DNA of 64,000 bases, taken from assembly GCF_000422945.1 (NCBI RefSeq), contig NZ_AUHA01000002.1:682001-746000 (forward strand), read 5' to 3'. Position 1 is the first letter of the stretch; each line of letters starts with the position of its first letter. Below the pieces are notes generated by a model that searched no databases, had not been told where the DNA came from, and was given only the letters and a program-made list of their open reading frames with translations. The DNA comes from Daejeonella oryzae DSM 19973 (GTDB lineage Bacteria; Bacteroidota; Bacteroidia; Sphingobacteriales; Sphingobacteriaceae). The translations under genes were made by a program, and so were the position numbers. This document shows positions 18,300 to 27,663 of this stretch, piece by piece.

Positions 18300-21200
18300 T
18301 TACAATTTAGCTTTTACTTCTACCTGTTCGTATGATTCAACAATATCTCCAACTTCAATATTATTAAAGTTGTGAATATTCAATCCACATTCATAGCCTT
18401 TAGTAACTTCCTTAACGTCATCTTTAAATCGTTTTAAAGAAGCAAGTTCGCCGGCAAAAACAACAACACCATCACGTATAATACGGATTTTACTGTTTCT
18501 TGTGATCTTACCATCCAGAACCATACAGCCAGCAATAGTTCCAACTTTGGTTATTTTGAATACTTCGCGAATTTCTACGTTCGATGTAATTTTTTCTACG
18601 AATTCAGGAGCAAGCATACCTTCCATTGCAGCTTTCACTTCATTGATCGCATCGTAAATAATAGAATATAAACGTATATCAATTTGTTCCTGCTCGGCTA
18701 GTTTACGGGCACCTCCCGAAGGACGAACCTGGAAACCGATAATAATCGCATCTGATGCAGAAGCTAATAATACATCAGATTCTGAAATCTGACCTACCGA
18801 CTTATGAATAATATTAACCTGAATTTGTTCAGTAGAAAGTTTTAATAATGAATCGGATAATGCTTCAATTGAACCATCCACATCACCTTTAACAATGATA
18901 TTAAGTTCTTTAAAGTTTCCGATAGCCAAACGACGACCGATTTCATCCAGAGTGATATGTTTCTGAGTACGAAGTCCTTGCTCACGTTGTAATTGTAAAC
19001 GCTTATTAGCAACAGTACGTGCTTCAACTTCACTTTCGAGAGAGTTAAAACGATCTCCTGCGGTTGGCGCACCTTGCATACCCAATACCTGCACCGGTGT
19101 AGATGGTCCGGCCTCATTTACTTTTTGTCCGCGGTCATTATGCAGTGCTTTTACCCTACCGCTAAAACAGCCTGCTAGAATAGGATCACCAACTTTTAAA
19201 GTTCCTGCCTGAATTAATACTGTAGTAACAATTCCTCGGCCTTTATCCAGAGCTGATTCTATAACTGTACCTACGGCACGTTTATTAGGATTCGCCTTCA
19301 GATCTAACATGTCGGCTTCAAGCAAGACTTTTTCTAATAAAGCTTCAACTCCTAAACCTGTTTTACCTGAAATTTCCTGAGTTTGAAATTTACCACCCCA
19401 CTCTTCAACCATAATATTCATGGTTGATAACTGTTCGCGGATTTTATCTGTATTGGCTCCCGGTTTATCGATTTTACTGAATGCAAATACAATTGGTACG
19501 CCGGCAGCCTGAGCATGATTAATTGCTTCTTTAGTTTGAGGCATTACACTATCATCCGCAGCAATTACAATAATTGCAATATCGGTTACCTGAGCACCCC
19601 TGGCACGCATCGCAGTAAATGCTTCGTGACCCGGTGTATCCAGAAAAGTAACACTTCTTCCGTTTTCGAGTTTTACTTCATAAGCACCAATGTGCTGAGT
19701 AATACCACCTGCCTCACCGGCAATTACGTTTGCTTTACGTACAAAATCCAGTAATGATGTTTTACCATGATCGACGTGACCCATAACGGTAACGATTGGT
19801 GAACGGGTGATCAGATCTTCTTCTGAATCTACTTCATCCAGTACACCGATTTCTTCATCTTCCGGTTTTACAAACTCAACTTCGTAGCCAAACTCGTCGG
19901 CAACGATAGTTAAAGTTTCTGCATCCAGTCGCTGATTAATAGAAACGAACATTCCCAAACTCATGCAAGTTGAGATGATCTGAGTTACGGGAACATCAAG
20001 CATGTTAGCCAGTTCATTGGCTGTAACAAACTCTGTAACCCTGATTATTTTTGATTGCAACTCGCGTTCCATTGCTGCATCTTCTGCAGTTTGGGCAACA
20101 TCATCCCGCTTTTGACGGCGAAACTTTGCACGCTGAGCAAATTTACCAGACTTACCCGCACCGCTTAAACGAGCTAATGTGGCTTTAATCTGATCCTGAA
20201 TTTCTTTATCTGTTGGCTCTGCTTTAGGACCATCCGGTGTTCTTGCTTTATTCCTGAAATCAGGTCTTGCACCAGGGCCGCCTGTTTGAGGGCCACGGTT
20301 GTTTGGACCGGCATTACCCCGATATGGCTGACGTGCAGCTTGCGGCTGATTTGGACTTCCGGGTGTATTTGGTGCAGCCGGTCTGTTTGGACCTTGGCCG
20401 GCAACCCCAGGAGCATTGCCTCCTGTTGGATGATCTTTACGTTTACGTTTGCGTTTATGATCTCCGCCTGCAACATTTGAAGATGAAGCAACCGGCTGAC
20501 CGCGACGTGCAGGCTGAGTTGGTAATTCAATCTTACCAATTACATTCGGACCTGTTAAACGATCTGTTTTGGTTCTGAATAATTCTGGCGCACCGGTAGA
20601 AGAAGCCGGAACATCCGGTTTTTCTTCAGCCTTAACTTCGGGCTTAGGTGTTTCTGGTTTAGGCTTTTCTTCCTGAGCCTTAGGCTTTTCAGGAATAGCA
20701 ACCGGAACTTCTTCCTTTTTAATTTCAACTATCGGCTCAAGAGCTTTTTTCTCTTCAACAACTGGTTTTTCTTCCTTTTTTACTTCGGGAACTTCCGCTG
20801 GTTTTGGAACTTCAACAGGCTTTGCCTCTATAATTTTTTCCGGTTCAGAAACTTTTATTTCCTCAACTTTCACAATTTCTGGAGCAGGAGCAACCGGCTT
20901 TTCAGCTTCCGGAGCTTTTTTGTCAGGGCGGGTTTTAGGGTTGAGATCATTTAAATTAATCATACCAACTACCTTAACACCAGGCAAGGATCCTTCAACT
21001 GCTTTAGGTTCTTCTGCTTTAGGCTCAGAAACTTCTGGCTTTGGCTTTTCTACCGCAGGAGGAATGAAACTATTTACGTTTTTAATCAGGATCTCTTCCT
21101 GTTCAAATTCCTTAGAACGCTGTGATTCTATTCTCTCCGGAGCTACTGGTGTTTCATCCCGACGGATTTTACCAATTACAATTTGCTTGGCTTCTTCCTT

Positions 21201-21380
21201 AACGATTTTATCACCCTGAAACTCTTTCAAAAGAACATCATACATCTCATCGGTGAGTTTAGTATTAGGTCGGGCTTCAACCTGATGACCTTTTTTTCCT
21301 AAAAACTCAACCGCTGTGGATAATCCAATATTCAGCTCTTTTGCAGCTTTAAGTAAATTTGTGCTTTTACCTTCTGACAT
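18300..21380 (-). CDS. infB: Translation initiation factor IF-2
   Basis: IF-2 is the GTPase that brings initiator tRNA to the 30S subunit. At 1026 residues it is long. It has an IF2_N helical start ([19 protein letters not shown]), then a ~250-residue disordered stretch rich in Pro, Glu and Lys (~90-270), and a basic Gly/Asn/Arg/Pro stretch (~280-390). A second IF2_N-like domain precedes the G domain with GHVDHGKT (533-540), DTPGH and SKID. Domains II-IV follow, to the C-terminal VEVKAKL. Last gene of rimP-nusA-infB, with its own possible promoter and a terminator. The N-terminal charge-rich region is probably an unfolded linker. Confidence 0.97.
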   Translation of the reverse strand: MSEGKSTNLLKAAKELNIGLSTAVEFLGKKGHQVEARPNTKLTDEMYDVLLKEFQGDKIVKEEAKQIVIGKIRRDETPVAPERIESQRSKEFEQEEILIKNVNSFIPPAVEKPKPEVSEPKAEEPKAVEGSLPGVKVVGMINLNDLNPKTRPDKKAPEAEKPVAPAPEIVKVEEIKVSEPEKIIEAKPVEVPKPAEVPEVKKEEKPVVEEKKALEPIVEIKKEEVPVAIPEKPKAQEEKPKPETPKPEVKAEEKPDVPASSTGAPELFRTKTDRLTGPNVIGKIELPTQPARRGQPVASSSNVAGGDHKRKRKRKDHPTGGNAPGVAGQGPNRPAAPNTPGSPNQPQAARQPYRGNAGPNNRGPQTGGPGARPDFRNKARTPDGPKAEPTDKEIQDQIKATLARLSGAGKSGKFAQRAKFRRQKRDDVAQTAEDAAMERELQSKIIRVTEFVTANELANMLDVPVTQIISTCMSLGMFVSINQRLDAETLTIVADEFGYEVEFVKPEDEEIGVLDEVDSEEDLITRSPIVTVMGHVDHGKTSLLDFVRKANVIAGEAGGITQHIGAYEVKLENGRSVTFLDTPGHEAFTAMRARGAQVTDIAIIVIAADDSVMPQTKEAINHAQAAGVPIVFAFSKIDKPGANTDKIREQLSTMNIMVEEWGGKFQTQEISGKTGLGVEALLEKVLLEADMLDLKANPNKRAVGTVIESALDKGRGIVTTVLIQAGTLKVGDPILAGCFSGRVKALHNDRGQKVNEAGPSTPVQVLGMQGAPTAGDRFNSLESEVEARTVANKRLQLQREQGLRTQKHITLDEIGRRLAIGNFKELNIIVKGDVDGSIEALSDSLLKLSTEQIQVNIIHKSVGQISESDVLLASASDAIIIGFQVRPSGGARKLAEQEQIDIRLYSIIYDAINEVKAAMEGMLAPEFVEKITSNVEIREVFKITKVGTIAGCMVLDGKITRNSKIRIIRDGVVVFAGELASLKRFKDDVKEVTKGYECGLNIHNFNNIEVGDIVESYEQVEVKAKL

Positions 21381-21408
21381 TTAATATTTAACCTCGCTTA
21401 TTTTTTTA

Positions 21409-21416
21409 CAAAACTA
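21409..21416 (-). promoter_or_regulatory. Possible internal promoter for infB
   Basis: On the minus strand this is TAGTTTTG, matching TAnnTTTG, 28 bases before the infB ATG. No TTTG is found at 19-21 nt upstream. The 123-base nusA-infB gap is wide enough for a secondary promoter. Confidence 0.35.
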
Positions 21417-21503
21417 CGTATTTTAACTCATGTTATACGTTTTGAAAATTCGGTTTTGCTATAACCATACTTACTTAATTCTAAAAACCTATAAAATGTA
21501 ACC

Positions 21504-22739
21504 CTATTCAAATTCTGATCTTAAAATATCCAGTACATCTTTTACTGTATTTTCTTCAAGATCTGTCCGTTTAACCAGTTCGTCTGTTGAAAGTTCTAAA
21601 ATAGATTTTGCAGTATCTAAACCTATTTTCTTAAACTCATCAATTACCCAACTTTCAATTTCATCAGAGAATTCTTCAATATCTACATCCTCATCATCTT
21701 CCTGCGCTTCGCGATAAACATCAATTTCATATCCGGTTAATTTTCCGGCTAATTTGATATTGTGACCACCGCGTCCGATGGCTAAAGAAACCTGATCTGG
21801 TTTTAAATAAACCGCAGCCCGTTTTTCTTCATCATCTAATTTAATCGTGGTGATTTTTGCCGGACTTAAGGCTCTTTGAATATATAACGAAATGTTATTG
21901 GTATAATTTATAACATCAATGTTTTCATTTTTTAATTCTCTAACAATTCCATGAATACGGGAACCTTTCATACCCACACAGGCACCAACCGGATCGATAC
22001 GATCATCGTAAGATTCGACTGCAACCTTTGCCCTTTCACCAGGTTCACGTACAATCTTTTTAATGGTAATCAAACCATCAAAGATTTCAGGAACTTCCAT
22101 TTCAAACAACCGCTGTAAAAACTCAGGAGCTGTACGGCTAATAATAATTTTAGGATTATTGTTAACCATTTCCACTTTCTCGATGATTGCTCTTACAGAA
22201 TCTCCTTTTTTGAAATAATCTGCAGGAATTTGCTCCGTTTTTGGCAAGAGAAGCTCATTGCCTTCATCATCTAAAACCAGGGTTTCTTTTTTCCAAACCT
22301 GGTATACTTCACCGGTAACAATCTCGCCTACGCGATCTTTATATTTTTTATAAATTTCGTCTTTCTCTAATTCCAGAACTTTAGAAACAAGTGTTTGACG
22401 AGCAGCTAAAATTGCACGGCGACCAAAGCTTTCTAAAGTTATCTGTTCAATAAAATCATCACCTACTTCTAATTCAGGATCAATCTTTTTCACTTCGGCC
22501 AGTTCTATCTCCAGATCATCATCCTCAGAAAAACCGTCTTCCATTACTGTACGTGTACGCCAGATTTCTAAATCTCCATTATCCGGATTTACGATTACAT
22601 CGCAATTTTCATCAGTACCGTAACGCTTACGCAGCATACTACGGAACACTTCTTCCAAAACACTAATTACCGTTGGGCGGTCAATATTTTTAAAGTCCTT
22701 AAACTCCTGGAATGAATCAATTAAATTTATATTGCTCAT
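21504..22739 (-). CDS. nusA: Transcription termination/antitermination factor NusA
   Basis: NusA binds RNA polymerase and nascent RNA, promoting pausing and termination. The 411 residues match the Bacteroidota form, which is shorter than E. coli NusA (495) because the C-terminal acidic repeats are largely missing. It has an N-terminal RNAP-binding domain (EVFRSMLRKRYG), S1 domain (~130-200, VGEIVTGEVYQV), KH1 (VGACVGMKGSRIHGIVREL) and KH2 (VSLAIGRGGHNIKLAGKLTG). A short helical C-terminal segment follows. It sits 5 bases after rimP, so the two are translated from one mRNA. Confidence 0.96.
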   Translation of the reverse strand: MSNINLIDSFQEFKDFKNIDRPTVISVLEEVFRSMLRKRYGTDENCDVIVNPDNGDLEIWRTRTVMEDGFSEDDDLEIELAEVKKIDPELEVGDDFIEQITLESFGRRAILAARQTLVSKVLELEKDEIYKKYKDRVGEIVTGEVYQVWKKETLVLDDEGNELLLPKTEQIPADYFKKGDSVRAIIEKVEMVNNNPKIIISRTAPEFLQRLFEMEVPEIFDGLITIKKIVREPGERAKVAVESYDDRIDPVGACVGMKGSRIHGIVRELKNENIDVINYTNNISLYIQRALSPAKITTIKLDDEEKRAAVYLKPDQVSLAIGRGGHNIKLAGKLTGYEIDVYREAQEDDEDVDIEEFSDEIESWVIDEFKKIGLDTAKSILELSTDELVKRTDLEENTVKDVLDILRSEFE

Positions 22740-22744
22740 CTGTT

Positions 22745-23209
22745 CTACTTGAATGAAATTAACACCTTAGTTTCAGCTATTTGGTCAAACGGGATAAAAT
22801 TATTGACCAGTTGTGCCTTCTTCCCTTTTTCTTTTATATTTTCTTCTACAGTTATCCCACTTTCTTCAACCTGTAGTAATTTGGCTTCTTTGCTGTTATT
22901 ATCTGTTAGTTTAACAGTTACTGATCTGCCTATGTTTTTACTGTACTGACGAATAGATTTAAACGGCGCATCTAAACCGGGAGATGAAACCTCCAGATGA
23001 TAGGCCAGCTCAATTACATTCTCTTCTTCGAGATAAAAACCAACATGCCGGCTTATTCCGGCACAATCCTGTATTCCAACACCCTGATCACCATCTATTA
23101 AAATAGTCAAAAGTCCGCTCGCATGCATTTTTACGTCTACAATAAACAAGTCAGGGCGGTCGGCAATTTTTTCTTCTACTAACTCAATTACCCGTTTTTC
23201 TATATCCAT
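22745..23209 (-). CDS. rimP: Ribosome maturation factor RimP
   Basis: RimP assists maturation of the 30S subunit. The product is 154 residues from the ATG at 23209; a GTG one codon earlier is less likely. The N-terminal alpha/beta domain contains ILIDGDQGVGIQDCAGISR, and YHLEVSSPGLDAPFKS is the family hallmark. A C-terminal SH3-like domain follows from about residue 85. First gene of rimP-nusA-infB. Its leader holds a promoter and a terminator-like hairpin (listed separately), so expression may be controlled by transcription attenuation. Confidence 0.94.
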   Translation of the reverse strand: MDIEKRVIELVEEKIADRPDLFIVDVKMHASGLLTILIDGDQGVGIQDCAGISRHVGFYLEEENVIELAYHLEVSSPGLDAPFKSIRQYSKNIGRSVTVKLTDNNSKEAKLLQVEESGITVEENIKEKGKKAQLVNNFIPFDQIAETKVLISFK

Positions 23210-23243
23210 CACTATTTAATATTCCGGAATAAAACCGGCAGGT

Positions 23244-23275
23244 AAAAAAAAGAGCCCCGGTATTAGCGGGACTCT
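23244..23275 (-). terminator. Terminator-like hairpin in the rimP leader
   Basis: On the minus strand there is a 9-bp stem AGAGTCCCG / CGGGGCTCT (one G-U pair) with a 7-nt loop, directly followed by eight T. It lies between a good promoter (23289-23318) and the rimP ATG (23209), 31 bases before the gene begins to be translated. It could be an attenuator of the nusA operon, or simply the terminator of the lipoprotein gene ending at 23437, although 160 bases is far for that. Confidence 0.7.
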
Positions 23276-23288
23276 CCTTAGATTATTG

Positions 23289-23318
23289 CAAATATAGATA
23301 AATTCTTTTAGCGACAAA
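23289..23318 (-). promoter_or_regulatory. Promoter of rimP-nusA-infB
   Basis: The minus strand reads TTTG, 18 nt, TATATTTG, close to the Bacteroidota TTTG-N19-TAnnTTTG consensus. Transcription would start near 23283, just before the leader hairpin. Confidence 0.65.
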
Positions 23319-23436
23319 GTGCTCTTTTCAAAATTCACTACATTCCTTCCACCGGTTACATTTATAACTCACTCATAATTAACCATTATGCAAGCTTGAA
23401 ACTTACGGGATAGAAGTTGATTCTTTAAGCCGACAG

Positions 23437-23886
23437 CTAAAAATCAAACACTACTTCTTGTACCGAGTTTTTTGAAGGAAGTTTCCCGCTTTTTATAATA
23501 TCTGCAGGTTCAACAAACAGTTTACGGGCATAACAGTGTACAAAATAGGAATGCTTTTTCTGAAAAAATTCCAGAGGCGTAAAACTTACCATGGAGCCTA
23601 TAACCTGATACGTTCCTTTTAAGGGGCGCTGGATTTCGCGAAGTTCAGGATTAGCGGGCTCCAAATAAACTGCAAAAAAGCTGTTCCACTCTTTTTCAGT
23701 CAGAGAATCAGCCTTAAAATCTGCCAGTACATCTGCCGGAATTCCATGTAATTCTACCGATGAACTATCCTGCGAAAGCTTGATAACCAATAAGGTTGAG
23801 TTATCATCAGCTGTTTCAGAAGGTAGACAACCGTTTAATGACAAGAAAATAAATAAAATAATGTAAAACAGATTTTCCACCTTCAT
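23437..23886 (-). CDS. Hypothetical lipoprotein
   Basis: A 149-residue protein I do not recognise. The N-terminus has a hydrophobic stretch (ILFIFLSLNGC) with a lipobox-like LNGC at residues 17-20, so it is probably a lipoprotein. The rest is a predicted mixed alpha/beta domain of ~125 residues with no known motif, containing LVIKLSQDSSSVELHGIPADV and a C-terminal QEVVFDF. It is divergent from, and overlaps at the 5' end, the open frame that precedes the holin-like gene. The function is unknown; it appears to be a single-gene unit. Confidence 0.6.
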   Translation of the reverse strand: MKVENLFYIILFIFLSLNGCLPSETADDNSTLLVIKLSQDSSSVELHGIPADVLADFKADSLTEKEWNSFFAVYLEPANPELREIQRPLKGTYQVIGSMVSFTPLEFFQKKHSYFVHCYARKLFVEPADIIKSGKLPSKNSVQEVVFDF

Positions 23887-23926
23887 GGTTAAGCAATTTT
23901 ATAATCCTAATCAAACCAAATCAATT

Positions 23927-24271
23927 ATGAGACTAATTATCGAGATTTTATTAATGGGCGCCGCGGTTGCAATTGCAGCATATCTCCTTCCCGGAGTGGA
24001 CGTTGCAAATTTCTGGAGCGCACTTATCGCCGGTGTTCTTATAGCATTGGCAAACGCCACTATTGGAACCATATTGAGACTGTTAACATTTCCAATTAAC
24101 TTTCTTACGCTGGGGCTGATGTCATTTATAATAACCGTATTAATGGTTTTATTAGTAGACAGTCTGATGTCCAGCTTCAATACGAACGGATTTTTCTCTG
24201 CTATGATTTTTGCAATAGTGCTTGCTCTTATTAAAATGCTGTTTGGAGCATTTTCTAAAGATAGAGCCTAA
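23927..24271 (+). CDS. Phage-holin-family membrane protein (four helices)
   Basis: A 114-residue hydrophobic protein with four membrane helices. It matches the widespread 'phage holin family' (mycobacterial 4TM holin superfamily IV) by its LLPGVDVANFWSALIAGVLIALANATIG and FPINFLTLGL motifs. Despite the name, most members are chromosomal proteins of unknown function. I chose the ATG at 23927 because the family begins MRLI; an in-frame ATG at 23885 overlaps the divergent lipoprotein start. It converges on the M1 peptidase gene, with a gap of 15 bases. No phage genes are near. Confidence 0.82.
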   Translation: MRLIIEILLMGAAVAIAAYLLPGVDVANFWSALIAGVLIALANATIGTILRLLTFPINFLTLGLMSFIITVLMVLLVDSLMSSFNTNGFFSAMIFAIVLALIKMLFGAFSKDRA

Positions 24272-24286
24272 AAAATTTGCATTTAA

Positions 24287-26401
24287 TTATTGATGAGCCT
24301 CATTTGTAGCTTTCACTACACTTGGGGCTTTATCTTGCGCTGTTAATTTAAACACATCCTCATTGTTTTCTGCCGTAAACGCCTTTGCCAGAATTTTTAC
24401 CGCTGAAGCACGTACATGAGAAACCTCATCCTTAACAGCCATGGTTTTTATTTGCTGATAAACTCCTGCTTTTTCAGCCGGTTCCAATTCATTTACAAAT
24501 TCTACAGCCAATTGCCTTAACACATAATTTTTATCATTAAGAGCTTTTATAATGGTTTGTCTTGCCAATACTTCTTTTTTCATATTTTCAAGCTTCAATA
24601 TAGCTTCAAACCTGTCCATGAATAATGGCGCATGGAGATACTGAAAAACATATTCCTGGAGTGTCTTTATTTCTGATTTTTCGGCCAGTAAGTATTTTTC
24701 AGCATCTACATTGATTAGCTTTGGAGCAGATGAATACGGGAAATTAAACGTTTGATTTTGTTTTGTTAAAACTATTTCTTTTCGCTCTGTATTATTCTCA
24801 GAATAAATGTCAATTGAAATTGGAAGACGATATAAAGGTGTTTGTTCAAAATCCTGTTTTTGCTGAATAGTAATTATAGCCTGCTTGTTAACCTGATCAT
24901 AACTGGTTTGGATATTTAATACCGGATGACCAGATGCAAGAAACCATTGATTAAAAAACCAGCTTAAATCCTGACCGCTGATCTTTTCAAATGCCAATCG
25001 AAGATCGTGCACTTCGGCAGTTTGAAATTTATTGCTTGTTAAGTATAAATTAAGAGATTTAAAAAATGCTTCGTCTCCAACTACTTTGCGAAGCATGTGT
25101 AAAATTCTCCCACCCTTTTGATAGCTCACTTCATCAAACATTTGTTCACGATCTGAATAATCAAAACGGATGAGATCTACCTGTTTTTTTCGCGAGCCTG
25201 CCAAATAAGCCATCATATCCTCCAAACCTTTAACATCTGCCGTTTCACGTCCGTATTTATATTCATCCCATAAATACTCACCATAGGTAGCAAAGGATTC
25301 ATTTAGCGGAAGATTTGCCCATGATTCGGCGGTTACCAGATCTCCAAACCATTGGTGAAATAGTTCATGTGAGATTATGTCTTCATGATTTTCATCAAGA
25401 TATTCGCCGGCAGTCATATTCATTTTTTCAAAAAAGACTGATGCAGACGTATTCTCCATAGCTCCGCTCACAAAATCACGAACTACTATCTGAGAATATT
25501 TATCCCAGGGGTATTCTACACCTAATTTTTCAGAAAAGAACTCCATCATTTCCGGAGTTTTGCCAAACACAAGTTTGGCGGTCGGGGCAAACTCGGGCTC
25601 GGTATAATAGTTAACTTCCTTATCCCTCCAGGTATCTTTGGTTATTGCAAAATTACCCACCGCAAGCATAGTTAAATAAGTAGAATGCGGCTGTTCTTGC
25701 CTCCAGCTATCCGTACGTGTTCCATTTCCATTTAAACTGGAATATTCTAAAGTTCCGTTAGATAAGGTCACGTATTCATTCGGCACGGTAATATTTACGT
25801 CCTGGGTCATTTTCTCCTGTGGTCCGTTAATGGTAGGAAACCAGGTTGAATTACATTCTGTTTCACCCTGAGTCCAGATTTGACGGGGCTTGGTTTTATC
25901 TTTACCGTCTTTATTGATAAAATAAATACCTCTATCCCCGGCTGAGGCAATATCCTCTCCCGCTTTTAACTTTTCGGGCATAGCGACATATTCAATATAG
26001 AGTACAAATTTTTGGTCGCGTTTGTAAATTTTATCTAACTGTATATCGATTTTCTTGCCGTTATAAGTATATCTTAATGGTTTTTTTTCATCCTGGGTAA
26101 CCAGCGAAATACTATTTAAACGAAAACCGTTAGCATCTAAAATTACATGATCAGAAGGATAAAAATAAGGTCTGGCTGTGATGGTGGCTTTACCAATTAC
26201 ATATGCGCTATCCCAGTTAAAACTCACATCTAGCTTTGTGTGTTCTATATCGGTTAATAGCGGATAACTTCCGCGGTAGTTTACACCTGATGCGTTTTCG
26301 GTTACTACCACCGGATCAAGAGTTGTTTTTTGGATTGAAGAACAAGCTGCTAAAAAAAATGCTGCCACTATTGGACAGCAAATGCAATATTTCAATTTCA
26401 T
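24287..26401 (-). CDS. M1 family aminopeptidase lipoprotein
   Basis: A zinc aminopeptidase of 704 residues that releases N-terminal amino acids. The first ~20 residues end in a lipobox (FFLAAC), so it is anchored in the envelope. The exopeptidase motif GAMEN is followed by the zinc motif HELFHQWFG with the third ligand Glu in NESFATYGEYL, about 19 residues on. A C-terminal helical HEAT-like part (~590-690) follows. Last gene of an acyl-CoA dehydrogenase-TlpA-M1 run; it starts 2 bases after the stop of the TlpA-like gene. It probably digests peptides outside the inner membrane. Confidence 0.93.
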   Translation of the reverse strand: MKLKYCICCPIVAAFFLAACSSIQKTTLDPVVVTENASGVNYRGSYPLLTDIEHTKLDVSFNWDSAYVIGKATITARPYFYPSDHVILDANGFRLNSISLVTQDEKKPLRYTYNGKKIDIQLDKIYKRDQKFVLYIEYVAMPEKLKAGEDIASAGDRGIYFINKDGKDKTKPRQIWTQGETECNSTWFPTINGPQEKMTQDVNITVPNEYVTLSNGTLEYSSLNGNGTRTDSWRQEQPHSTYLTMLAVGNFAITKDTWRDKEVNYYTEPEFAPTAKLVFGKTPEMMEFFSEKLGVEYPWDKYSQIVVRDFVSGAMENTSASVFFEKMNMTAGEYLDENHEDIISHELFHQWFGDLVTAESWANLPLNESFATYGEYLWDEYKYGRETADVKGLEDMMAYLAGSRKKQVDLIRFDYSDREQMFDEVSYQKGGRILHMLRKVVGDEAFFKSLNLYLTSNKFQTAEVHDLRLAFEKISGQDLSWFFNQWFLASGHPVLNIQTSYDQVNKQAIITIQQKQDFEQTPLYRLPISIDIYSENNTERKEIVLTKQNQTFNFPYSSAPKLINVDAEKYLLAEKSEIKTLQEYVFQYLHAPLFMDRFEAILKLENMKKEVLARQTIIKALNDKNYVLRQLAVEFVNELEPAEKAGVYQQIKTMAVKDEVSHVRASAVKILAKAFTAENNEDVFKLTAQDKAPSVVKATNEAHQ

Positions 26402-26403
26402 AA

Positions 26404-27651
26404 CTAATTATTTTCTGCAATCAGAGTTTTAATGGTTTCTTCAAACTCACTTACAAATTCAGTATAATAATTTCCAGTTCCGGGACCGGCAAAGCCTGTA
26501 TGAATCTTTCTCACTTTACCATCTTTTCCGATAATCATAACTGTAGGAAAAGCAACAAAATTATTTAGCATGGGCAAACTTTTAGCTACTTCGATTTTAT
26601 CATTGCTGTATCCGGTAATTAACAGATCATAGGTTACATCAAATCTATTTTTCAATCTTTCTACATTTTTTTTCGCCACGTTAAAATCTGTAGATCTCTC
26701 ATATGCCAATCCAACAATTTCTACTCCTTTATCTTGATATTTTTTATAAAAGGGAGCTAAATATGCTGTTTCATCCATGCAATTAGGACACCATGATCCG
26801 AAGAACTGAACTATAACAACTTTGTCCTTGAATTTGTTATCAGAGAGTGAAACCTTTTTGCCATTCAGATCCGGAAAGTTAAAATCAATCGAAGAAGACC
26901 CGGCTTTTAAAGCAGTTAGAGAATAAGCATCAGGTAAAAGGGCATGCTCATCTCTTTTAGCAGACCATTTTTCCACTGAAGAAAATCCGGAATAAAATGT
27001 TCCCTCCACAAGCGTGCTGTCATTTTGCAATTTTGCAGTAAACAGATAAGCGTTTGAGCCATCAAAACATGAAAGATAAAGTTTATTATCAGAAACGGTT
27101 CCTTCCAAAAACCTGTAATCACCAGTACTTGTTAAAAATGTTCCGGTGAGTTTGTTACTATTTTGCTGAAATTCTCCCACAGCAACTGTAGTATCTTTTT
27201 TATCTGTACTGATAAAAGAAGCTGACCAGCGACCAGAAATATTTTTTTCTGTAGTTACATTGGTTTTAAAAAATCTCCATGATTCATCCGGCTGTGCCTT
27301 AAAAATCATTGCCACATCTTCTGTTGCCAGATGTTTTATCCATTTCCCAACTAAATTATTCCCCTCAAATACAGCTTTTATTTCCGAGTCAAACAGCGGC
27401 ATTTGAATATAAACTGAATCTTCTTTAATTGTCACTTCATCGACTCTGAATCTTTCTTTACCATTTATAATGTCAAAATGCTTTTTCCCTGCCGAATCTA
27501 GAACTTCAAAATTGAATGGAATTTCTGCCCCTAATGCAGTCTTAAGAGTAGCACGCCAAACACCATTTTTTAAATCTGCCTTTTGATTGGTACATGCAGA
27601 CATTGAAAAAATAGCAAAAGAAATTATTAAAATGGGAAAAATCCTTTTCAT
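26404..27651 (-). CDS. TlpA-like thioredoxin lipoprotein
   Basis: A 415-residue envelope lipoprotein (lipobox MSAC at ~residues 17-20). The first 260 residues are beta-rich with no catalytic motif. The C-terminal ~150 residues form a TlpA/AhpC-type thioredoxin fold with active site WCPNC, followed by DETAYLAPFYKKY and the cis-Pro region. Such proteins keep exported proteins reduced or act in cytochrome c maturation; the role here is unknown. It is spaced 12 bases from the acyl-CoA dehydrogenase gene and 2 from the M1 peptidase, so it is co-transcribed. Confidence 0.88.
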   Translation of the reverse strand: MKRIFPILIISFAIFSMSACTNQKADLKNGVWRATLKTALGAEIPFNFEVLDSAGKKHFDIINGKERFRVDEVTIKEDSVYIQMPLFDSEIKAVFEGNNLVGKWIKHLATEDVAMIFKAQPDESWRFFKTNVTTEKNISGRWSASFISTDKKDTTVAVGEFQQNSNKLTGTFLTSTGDYRFLEGTVSDNKLYLSCFDGSNAYLFTAKLQNDSTLVEGTFYSGFSSVEKWSAKRDEHALLPDAYSLTALKAGSSSIDFNFPDLNGKKVSLSDNKFKDKVVIVQFFGSWCPNCMDETAYLAPFYKKYQDKGVEIVGLAYERSTDFNVAKKNVERLKNRFDVTYDLLITGYSNDKIEVAKSLPMLNNFVAFPTVMIIGKDGKVRKIHTGFAGPGTGNYYTEFVSEFEETIKTLIAENN

Positions 27652-27663
27652 GGGCCTGTATAA

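Noticed and set aside
23927-24271. Phage remnant, suggested by the holin-like family name
   Set aside because: The family is mostly chromosomal and uncharacterised; no other phage gene is present.
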